Positions 5,261-10,390 of a stretch of 12,711 nt of DNA are shown here, one piece after another. The notes beneath the pieces were generated by a model. It made no database searches. It saw only the letters and a list, made by a program, of their open reading frames with translations, and was not told where the DNA came from. The stretch's first letter is position 1, and every line of letters starts with the position of its first letter. A program made the position numbers and the translations under genes. Location of the stretch: assembly GCA_043817715.1 (NCBI GenBank), contig JBDRGO010000015.1, forward strand, positions 1 through 12,711. The letters run 5' to 3'. Origin of the DNA: JAFGBZ01 sp043817715 (lineage in GTDB: Archaea; Iainarchaeota; Iainarchaeia; Iainarchaeales; JAFGBZ01).

Positions 5261-6259
5261 ATGAAATGCAACAAGTGTTCTCAGGAATCAATAATTTCTT
5301 TGCCTTATGGCCCGCATCATTTCTGTAAAAATCATTTTCTTGAATTCTTTGAAAAAAAAGTAAGGAAAACCATCAGAGTAAATAAATTAATTAATGCAGG
5401 AGACAAAGTATTAGTTGGTGTTTCAGGAGGAAAAGATTCTGCTTGCGTTCTTTATTTAGTGAATAAGATTTTTGGAAAAACAATTAATTTGAATGCTCTG
5501 CTGATTGATGAAGGAATTCAAGGCTATCGAGATAAGGCAGTAAAGAAAGGAATTGAATTATGCAAAGAACTGAAAGTGAATTATAAAGTAATTTCATTGA
5601 AAAAAGAAATCGGTTATTCAATGGATGAAATAATTAAAAAAATTAAATCAGATCCTGGTTTAGGTTCAAGTTGTAGTTTTTGCGGAGTATTCAGAAGAGA
5701 AATATTAAATAAAAAAGCATTGGAAATGAATGCAGATAAAGTTGTTACAGGACATAATTTAGATGATGAAACTCAATCAATTGCAATGAATTTATTTGAC
5801 GGGGATGTTTCAAGATTAGCCAGATTAGGCCCAAGCACCGGAATAAAAAAATTAAAGGGATTTGTTGAACGAATCAAACCATTATATGAATCTCCTGAAA
5901 GAGAAACAAATGCATTCATTAAATTCCTGAATTTGCCGCATTACCAGGAAGAATGCTGTCCATACTCATGGATGGCTAAAAGAAATTCTTACAGAAAAAT
6001 AATTAATGAATTAGAAGAAGGATTTCCTGGAACAAAATATTCTTTGCTGAGTTCATTCAAACAATTAAAGCCTTTATTACAGAAAAAATTTAATTCAAAA
6101 GAAAAAGCAAAAAAATGCAGATGCGGTTCAATCACAATGCAGGAATTATGCGGAGCATGCAAATTAAAGGAAAAATTAATGAACTCAAAACCGACAGGAA
6201 AAAAACCGAAAGAAAAAAAGAAATTAACCTGTTCAGCAACAAAGAAATGGAATTACTGA
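5261..6259 (+). CDS. tRNA 2-thiolation protein, CTU1/NcsA/TtuA family (TIGR00269-like)
   Basis: An ATP-dependent enzyme that activates a tRNA uridine and replaces its oxygen with sulfur (U34 in the Ctu1/NcsA branch, U54 in the TtuA branch; the branch is not decided here). In order: an N-terminal zinc finger (C3, C6, H19 or H20, C22); the PP-loop SGGKDS at 55-60; 'LLIDEGIQGYRDKAV'; the cluster cysteines C138 and C141 in 'SSCSFCGVFRREILN' with a third in 'EECCPYSW' (232/233); 'TGHNLDDETQSIAMNLF'; and a second zinc finger (C286, C288, C297, C300). The last 32 residues are a Lys-rich tail beyond the usual end of the family. Its final codons (T-C-S-A-T-K-K-W-N-Y) belong to a DNA segment repeated twice downstream. 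Confidence 0.9.
   Translation: MKCNKCSQESIISLPYGPHHFCKNHFLEFFEKKVRKTIRVNKLINAGDKVLVGVSGGKDSACVLYLVNKIFGKTINLNALLIDEGIQGYRDKAVKKGIELCKELKVNYKVISLKKEIGYSMDEIIKKIKSDPGLGSSCSFCGVFRREILNKKALEMNADKVVTGHNLDDETQSIAMNLFDGDVSRLARLGPSTGIKKLKGFVERIKPLYESPERETNAFIKFLNLPHYQEECCPYSWMAKRNSYRKIINELEEGFPGTKYSLLSSFKQLKPLLQKKFNSKEKAKKCRCGSITMQELCGACKLKEKLMNSKPTGKKPKEKKKLTCSATKKWNY
6225..6257 (+). repeat. Direct repeat copy 1 (3' end of the thiolase gene)
   Basis: 33 bp covering the last codons of the thiolase gene up to its TGA. It matches copy 3 at 32 of 33 positions. The 22-bp core (6236-6257, from GCAACAAAG to GGAATTACT) is identical in all three copies. Confidence 0.85.
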
Positions 6260-6315
6260 ATTAGTTTTTGTAAAGAATTCGCTGAAAGCAGATTCGGTTT
6301 TCTTTTTGCATCCGT

Positions 6316-6342
6316 GCTTTTTCTTTTTTAAAAAGAAAAAGC
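6316..6342. repeat. 13-bp perfect inverted repeat (hairpin) between repeat copies 1 and 2
   Basis: Arms GCTTTTTCTTTTT (6316-6328) and its exact complement (6330-6342) are separated by one base, with a further CCG/CGG pairing outside. The arms are almost all T and A, so on the plus strand this may serve as a T-rich terminator for the thiolase mRNA; on DNA it is a perfect palindrome beside a repeat. Confidence 0.6.
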
Positions 6343-6344
6343 CG

Positions 6345-6370
6345 GCAACAAAGAAATGGAATTACTAATT
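6345..6370 (+). repeat. Direct repeat copy 2
   Basis: 26 bp identical to 6873-6898. It repeats the thiolase C-terminal codons, here followed by TAA instead of TGA. It borders the stop codon of HicA. Confidence 0.85.
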
Positions 6371-6593
6371 ATTTTAATTTTTTCAAAAATTCTTCTCTTG
6401 TTATCATTAAATCATTTTTAATGATTTTATTAAGCAATCCAGGAGGAATTGGTTTTGAATGAACTGCTATTGTAAGAATTCTTCCGTCAGCATGCTGAAA
6501 AGTTTTATGAGAACCTTTTTGTCGTATTTCTTTAAAACCAATTTTCTCAACTAATTTAATAAGCTTTTTAGGAGAAATTATCGGCAACTTCAT
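6369..6593 (-). CDS. hicA: HicA family mRNA interferase toxin
   Basis: A 74-residue protein with the HicA double-stranded-RNA-binding-like fold. It begins 'PIISPKKLIKLVEKIGF', then the catalytic-His motif 'RQKGSHKTF' (H29), 'GRILTIAVHSKPIPPGLLNK', and the final helix 'MITREEFLKKL'. In the family this toxin cleaves mRNA independently of the ribosome and is blocked by HicB. It starts with ATG at 6593, overlapping the end of hicB by 4 nt. The stop codon touches repeat copy 2, so the HicBA pair fills the space between copies 2 and 3. Confidence 0.92.
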   Translation of the reverse strand: MKLPIISPKKLIKLVEKIGFKEIRQKGSHKTFQHADGRILTIAVHSKPIPPGLLNKIIKNDLMITREEFLKKLK

Positions 6594-6811
6594 ACTGCTA
6601 CCTTTACCATTCCCAAAACAGAACTGGAATCAATTTTCACTTTATTTAATTGCATTACCTCTAAATGAACTTCAATTGCTTCCTTAATATTTTCCAGCAA
6701 TTCCTCTAAAGAATCAGCATAAGAATAGCATCCAGGCAAAGAAGGAACAGAAGCATAAAACTGGCCTGTTTCTGAATCCTTTTCAATAACAACATCAAAA
6801 GATTTAGTCAT
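6590..6811 (-). CDS. hicB: HicB family antitoxin
   Basis: A 73-residue antitoxin with the partial RNase-H fold: 'SFDVVIEKDSETGQFYASVPSLPGCYSYADSLEELLENIKEAIEVHLEVM'. The V-P-x-L-P-G-C motif is diagnostic. It has no room for a C-terminal DNA-binding domain, so it is the short HicB form. The ATG at 6811 is preferred over the GTG at 6820 because the TATA box CTTAAAA (complement, 6834-6840) is 23-29 nt upstream of it. Transcription order is hicB then hicA, the reverse of the classical hicAB order. Confidence 0.9.
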   Translation of the reverse strand: MTKSFDVVIEKDSETGQFYASVPSLPGCYSYADSLEELLENIKEAIEVHLEVMQLNKVKIDSSSVLGMVKVAV

Positions 6812-6833
6812 AAATAACACTGATAATATTTAC

Positions 6834-6840
6834 CTTAAAA
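6834..6840 (-). promoter_or_regulatory. TATA box for hicBA
   Basis: TTTTAAG on the minus strand, 23-29 nt upstream of the ATG at 6811. Confidence 0.45.
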
Positions 6841-6861
6841 GAATTTAAAAATAAATGCAAA

Positions 6862-6894
6862 TAACCTGTACAGCAACAAAGAAATGGAATTACT
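6862..6894 (+). repeat. Direct repeat copy 3
   Basis: 33 bp matching copy 1 with one mismatch (TGTACAG here, TGTTCAG there). The match to copy 2 extends to 6898 through TAATT. In frame it still encodes T-C-T-A-T-K-K-W-N-Y followed by TAA, a relic of the thiolase 3' end. Confidence 0.85.
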
Positions 6895-6927
6895 AATTTC
6901 GCACCGGAAGTGAGGGATTCCGAAAAC

Positions 6928-6936
6928 ATATTTAAA
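6928..6936 (+). promoter_or_regulatory. TATA box for the homing endonuclease gene
   Basis: ATATTTAAA 22-30 nt upstream of the ATG at 6958. It supports that ATG over the upstream GTG at 6910. Confidence 0.5.
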
Positions 6937-7303
6937 GGGAAAAAATTTGTTTTTTACATGGTAAAAAGGGTTATTTTAGATGAAAAAACAAGAAAAGAAT
7001 TTTTTAAATTAATTGCCTCAACTAAGACTTATAATTGGAAAAAATTAGCTAAAGAAATGAATTATAGTTTAACTTCTTTGAAAAGAATTAGAAGAGGAGA
7101 ATTTACTTTCCCAAAAAAAAAATTTCGACTTTTTATTGAATTTAATAGATGTGAATGAAAGAAACTATTTTTTAAGAAAAGTAAAATACATTGATTCTAA
7201 TTGGGGCGCGATTAAAGGAGGAAAGAAAGGAATCGTTGAGTTAAGAAAAAAATATGGAATAAAACAAATTAGAAACTGATGCTCAGAAGCAGGAAAAAAA
7301 TCA

Positions 7304-8017
7304 ATGGAAAAAAACGGAACCCTTAACAAACCAAATCCTATTAAAATTCCTAAAATTAATGAGGATTTGGCTGAATTCATTGGAGTTTATTTAGGTGATG
7401 GAACATTAACAAAATACTTTATCAGAATAAGCGGAGATAAAAGATTTGATATTCCTTACTTCATTCACTTAAAAAAACAAGTAAAAAAACTGTTTGACAT
7501 TACCTCAAAAATAGTAAAAAACAAAAAAACAAACCAATTAACCTTAGAAATTAAATCAAAACTCTTGAGCGATTACTTTCAAAATAAATTTAACATAAAA
7601 ACAGGAAACAAGAAAACAAACGAAACAATAATTCCTAAGAAATTGCTCGAAAAAGAAGAATTAATTAAAGCCTGTTTAAGGGGATTGATTGACACAGACG
7701 GGAGCATTTGTAGAAGAGACAAATTCATGTGTTTAGATTTTTGTGCACATAATAAAAAATTATTAAATCAGGTTTTTGAATTAGGAAAAGAACGAGGATA
7801 TTTTTCATTTAAATATTATAAATCAGCAGGAACTAATTCAAAAAAGAAAATTAAAAAATATTTCTCTGAAATCGGAAGCTCCAACTTAAGACATATTGTT
7901 AGATTTAACGAATACTTAGTTAATGGAAAATGCGTGTATAAAACAGATACTTTAAAATATTTTCCTAAGTATCAAAATATAGTAATACCTTTCAAGGGCT
8001 CGTGGTCTAGTGGTTAG
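7304..8017 (+). CDS. LAGLIDADG homing endonuclease, intact catalytic domain (3' part of the broken gene)
   Basis: A 237-residue open frame with both LAGLIDADG helices: 'LAEFIGVYLGDGTL' with D32 and 'IKACLRGLIDTDGSI' with D132. Each supplies a metal-binding acidic residue to the active site, so a single chain could fold as a pseudo-dimer that cuts a long asymmetric site. Basic patches and 'SSNLRHIVRFNEYLVNG' form the second repeat's DNA-binding sheet. No promoter or Shine-Dalgarno was found directly before 7304, so independent expression is doubtful. The last eight codons (from 7991 on) run into the tRNA-Val gene, and the TAG stop at 8015-8017 lies across the tRNA's 5' splice site. Confidence 0.8.
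   Translation: MEKNGTLNKPNPIKIPKINEDLAEFIGVYLGDGTLTKYFIRISGDKRFDIPYFIHLKKQVKKLFDITSKIVKNKKTNQLTLEIKSKLLSDYFQNKFNIKTGNKKTNETIIPKKLLEKEELIKACLRGLIDTDGSICRRDKFMCLDFCAHNKKLLNQVFELGKERGYFSFKYYKSAGTNSKKKIKKYFSEIGSSNLRHIVRFNEYLVNGKCVYKTDTLKYFPKYQNIVIPFKGSWSSG
7952..7962 (+). promoter_or_regulatory. Candidate TATA box for tRNA-Val inside the endonuclease frame
   Basis: TTTAAAATATT lies 34-44 nt before the first tRNA base, and a second AT-rich element (AAAATATAG, near 7974-7982) is closer. Either would have to work from within the 3' end of the endonuclease reading frame. Confidence 0.3.
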
Positions 8018-8106
8018 TTTTAACACGAGAAATCGGATTGTTAAAGCCCATTGATGATACACCGTTGACATCGGTGTGACCGGCGGTTCAATTCCGCCCG
8101 GGCCCA
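7996..8106 (+). tRNA. tRNA-Val(GAC) with a 38-nt intron in the D loop
   Basis: Acceptor stem GGGCTCG (7996-8002) pairs with CGGGCCC (8099-8105), with one G-U. The discriminator is A8106, and no CCA is encoded. Anticodon stem CACCG/CGGTG (8060-8064/8072-8076) carries loop TTGACAT with anticodon GAC at 8067-8069. The T arm is GGCGG-TTCAATT-CCGCC (8082-8098) and the variable loop has 5 nt. The D stem GTC (8005-8007) pairs with GAT (8056-8058). After removal of 8016-8053 the D loop becomes AGTGGTTA, a standard form, and the mature tRNA is 73 nt. The intron therefore lies between positions 20a and 21, not at the canonical 37/38. Confidence 0.92.
8016..8053 (+). other. Archaeal tRNA intron with a canonical bulge-helix-bulge
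   Basis: Central 4-bp helix GTGG (8010-8013) with CCAT (8048-8051). It is flanked by 3-nt bulges TTA (8014-8016) and TGA (8052-8054), then an 8-bp intron helix 8017-8024 with 8040-8047 (including one G-U), closed by a 15-nt loop. Cutting after the second bulge nucleotide on each side (8015/8016 and 8053/8054) gives exactly the expected mature tRNA. This is the geometry the archaeal splicing endonuclease recognises. Confidence 0.85.
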
Positions 8107-8253
8107 CTATTTTCAAATCCCCCTCAATTAGGCTAAAAACTCATTAAAGCAAAAGCATTTTAACTAAAATACACCAAATATATTATATTTAATTCAATTA
8201 TATACTGAGGTGACTATTAATGAATTTAAATTTTCTAAGAAAAAAATTTAAAT
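8107..8253. other. Intergenic region between tRNA-Val and the CARDB gene
   Basis: No gene is visible. It is very AT-rich, with candidate TATA elements AATTTAAAT near 8223-8231 and AATTTAAATATT near 8245-8256. Either could serve the downstream secreted protein. The upstream part, from 8107, is T-rich enough to end the tRNA transcript. Confidence 0.4.
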
Positions 8254-8280
8254 ATTCAAATCCAAGGGAGGGATTTGAAT
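8254..8280 (+). promoter_or_regulatory. Hairpin covering the ribosome binding site and start codon of the CARDB gene
   Basis: Arms ATTCAAATCC (8254-8263) and GGATTTGAAT (8271-8280) are perfectly complementary around a 7-nt loop. The Shine-Dalgarno GGAGG (8267-8271) is mostly in the loop, and the A and U of the AUG (8279-8281) are the last paired bases. If transcribed, it would modulate initiation. As DNA it is also a 27-bp inverted repeat that could bind a regulator. Confidence 0.6.
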
Positions 8281-10246
8281 GAATTCAAAATTAATGATTT
8301 TTTTTGCCTGCATGATATTGCTTTCATTCAGCATAGCAGCAGCGCTTCCGGCAGCAATAGACCAATATAATGACATCCCCCCGCCACCGCCACAACAGGA
8401 CCAGTATCTTGACAGATACCATGGAATCCGCGGAGCAATTGACATTAAAACAGTTTCAGAGGAAACTGATTTAAGGGATGAATTTACCAGCTGGGATGGA
8501 AAACTTGCATTAAAAACAACCATTTTAGTGACAAAAATAGGAAAAGAAAACGGAAGAGGGTATTTAGAATTTGAAACAGGAGACCAAGGAGTTGAACCAG
8601 GAACAGGAACTGACCAGGACTCACCCAGAAGAATTTATGAAGGAGAAAGCATTACAGGCTTAACCGGAAGAAACAACTGGGAATACAGAAAACTTTCAGT
8701 TAAACTGGATTATGTAATGGAAATTCAGGGATCAGGAAATCTTCCTCCAATGTATTTAGCAAGAACAAGGCTTGTTTATGGAGAACAAATAGCAAAATAC
8801 AGAGTAGGGCCTGACTTAACTGTTTCAGGAATCAGCATCAATAACATAAACCCAAAGGAAGGGGAAGCAATCAGAGGCAACATTACTTTCAAAAACATCG
8901 GAAATGAAACAAGCGAAGCAGCTTCAATGAAATACTTTTTTGACACAGAAAGAGAACCATATGTTTTGTATATAAATCTTCCAAGCATGCAGCCAGGGCA
9001 ATCAATCAGCTGGATGTTTTACGGCGGGCCGTTTGAAGAAGGGCAGCATACATTTACCGCAATAGCTGATGTTGGAAAAAACATTGAAGAATTAGATGAA
9101 ACAAACAATGAATTGTCAATGGAATTCCATGTATATGGAGATGTTCTTCCGGCAGATTTGGAAGTGACAAGCGTTGAATTTGAAGAAACAAATGAACACA
9201 CGGCAAACAAAATAAAGGTAATTGCCAATGTAAAGAATTTAGGCGATGAATTCAATGAAGAAACAGTAATTTCACTTTATGACAATGGTGAATTAGTTGA
9301 AACACAGGACTTTGCACCAATAAGAGGAAACGATACACAGATAATCGAATTCTTGTGGACAATAAAAGGCGGAACACATAATTTAAGTGTAGTAGTAGCG
9401 GAAAACACATTATCACGAGAAATGAGCACAGCAAATAATGCAAATGACAGGACTTATGTAAAAGAACATACTGACTGCAAAAAACTTTACATTAGAGGCG
9501 CAGGAATCAACGCAGGGCCATACACAATTTACTTGGATAAAATAACCGATAATCCGACTGAAACAAACAAAACGCCAACCCAAAAAAAGCCATTGATTTC
9601 AGGAACAGCAACACTGAAATTAAAAATAGGTGAAAGCGAACAAACACTTGATTTACTTCAAGGAACTGAAACTGAATTCGGAAACACAGTTAATTTGTTT
9701 TCATGCAGCGGACACCAGGGAATAACCGACCCTCCTTACTGGGTTGAACTTGATGCAGACCCATTGTCAGGAACAGGAACTCCGCCTGATTTAACAGTAA
9801 CAAACATTGAATTTTCAAACAACCAGCCAAGAACAGAGGAAGAAGTCGCGGTTACAGTTACAGTGGAAAACATTGGAGATGAAGAAAGCAATTACTGCTT
9901 AATGGATTTCCTTGTTGACGGCATTCCGCAGAAGCCATTTGATGTAATGAGAATACCTGCTCAAGGAAAAATGTATTATTCCACTCAATGGACTGCAACA
10001 GAAAAAGGGCTTCATCAAATGGAATTCTATGTGGATTCAGCAAATGCAGTTGAAGAAAGCAATGAATTAAACAATGTCCTGAAAAAAACAATTCAGGTAA
10101 AAGAAAAGGAACCAGCAAATATCACTACAGGAACCACGCCGCCGACAACAGCAACACCGCCAGCAGACACAACACCAAATACAACAACAGGCGGATTTGA
10201 CCCGTTAAAAGCAGTATGGGAATTTTTCTTTGGGCCGGCAAAATAA
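8279..10246 (+). CDS. Large secreted protein with three CARDB domains
   Basis: A 655-residue exported protein of unknown function. The N-terminus is a Sec signal peptide ('LMIFFACMILLSFSIAAALPA', cleavage near residue 22-25) followed by a PPPPP stretch. Residues 40-175 are a unique domain. CARDB (cell-adhesion-related, Ig-like) modules occupy about 177-286, 291-396 and 503-607. Each starts 'DLxVxxI/VEF' and carries a 'NIG/NLG' turn; the first and third end in an 'ELDETNNEL/EESNELNNV' edge strand, which in the second is only weakly kept ('MSTANNANDRT'). A further domain at 398-500 has two Cys (C400, C476) that could pair. Residues 612-637 are a Thr/Pro linker, probably O-glycosylated, and many N-x-S/T sites are present. 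The end (DPLKAVWEFFFGPAK) is short and aromatic with no transmembrane helix, so retention at the surface is unexplained. CARDB proteins often act in surface adhesion. A Shine-Dalgarno GGAGG lies 7 nt before the ATG. Confidence 0.82.
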   Translation: MNSKLMIFFACMILLSFSIAAALPAAIDQYNDIPPPPPQQDQYLDRYHGIRGAIDIKTVSEETDLRDEFTSWDGKLALKTTILVTKIGKENGRGYLEFETGDQGVEPGTGTDQDSPRRIYEGESITGLTGRNNWEYRKLSVKLDYVMEIQGSGNLPPMYLARTRLVYGEQIAKYRVGPDLTVSGISINNINPKEGEAIRGNITFKNIGNETSEAASMKYFFDTEREPYVLYINLPSMQPGQSISWMFYGGPFEEGQHTFTAIADVGKNIEELDETNNELSMEFHVYGDVLPADLEVTSVEFEETNEHTANKIKVIANVKNLGDEFNEETVISLYDNGELVETQDFAPIRGNDTQIIEFLWTIKGGTHNLSVVVAENTLSREMSTANNANDRTYVKEHTDCKKLYIRGAGINAGPYTIYLDKITDNPTETNKTPTQKKPLISGTATLKLKIGESEQTLDLLQGTETEFGNTVNLFSCSGHQGITDPPYWVELDADPLSGTGTPPDLTVTNIEFSNNQPRTEEEVAVTVTVENIGDEESNYCLMDFLVDGIPQKPFDVMRIPAQGKMYYSTQWTATEKGLHQMEFYVDSANAVEESNELNNVLKKTIQVKEKEPANITTGTTPPTTATPPADTTPNTTTGGFDPLKAVWEFFFGPAK

Positions 10247-10249
10247 TTT

Positions 10250-10282
10250 AAGCCAGTGAAAACTGGCTTGCTTTTTTCTTTT
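10250..10282 (+). terminator. Intrinsic-type terminator after the CARDB gene
   Basis: Perfect 8-bp stem AAGCCAGT/ACTGGCTT (10250-10257, 10262-10269) closed by a GAAA tetraloop (GNRA type), followed by GCTTTTTTCTTTTTTT. It begins 4 nt after the stop codon. Archaea mostly terminate on T tracts alone, so the stable stem is notable. The rest of the gap to 10390 is AT-only filler with no visible gene. Confidence 0.6.
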
Positions 10283-10390
10283 TTTATTTCTTTTAATAAT
10301 TAAAATTATTTTTTAATTAAAAGATTTTAAAATTAATTAGCTTTAAATTTTTTTAATTGCTTTTTTATATTTTTTTCTGAAAAAAAAAGT

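Larger units (their letters stand above)
6958..8017 (+). pseudogene. LAGLIDADG homing endonuclease, full-length frame broken by a frameshift and an in-frame TGA
   Basis: From the ATG at 6958 the frame encodes an N-terminal DNA-binding part ('NWKKLAKEMNYSLTSLKRIR', a helix-turn-helix). It shifts at a run of ten A (7113-7122): removing one A joins it to '...NFDFLLNLIDVNERNYFL', then 'DSNWGAIKGGKKGIVELRKK' and '...GIKQIRN'. A TGA follows at 7277-7279 where Trp would fit, and the frame continues as 'CSEAGKKSMEKNG' into the catalytic domain. The reconstructed protein is about 350 aa with the layout of archaeal intron- and intergenic-type endonucleases. Two independent lesions argue for decay. The catalytic half remains open from 7304 and is listed separately. 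TGA recoding is unlikely because neighbouring genes end in TGA. Confidence 0.7.

Noticed and set aside
6225..6898. CRISPR array
   Set aside because: Only three repeat copies with spacers of 87 and about 500 bp, one spacer being two genes, and the repeat is the coding end of a neighbouring gene.
7277..7279. TGA decoded as Trp (alternative genetic code)
   Set aside because: The thiolase, asparaginase-like and lipoprotein genes end in TGA at the expected family lengths, and the same gene has a second lesion, so decay is simpler.
7996..8049. Pairing of the tRNA 5' end (GGGCT) with AGCCC in the intron as a riboswitch-like alternative fold
   Set aside because: Five base pairs only, and weaker than the acceptor stem plus the complete BHB. 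Probably a coincidence.
8776..10118. Several minus-strand open frames of 60-90 codons within the CARDB gene
   Set aside because: They are shadows of a continuous 655-codon gene with clear domains and a signal peptide.
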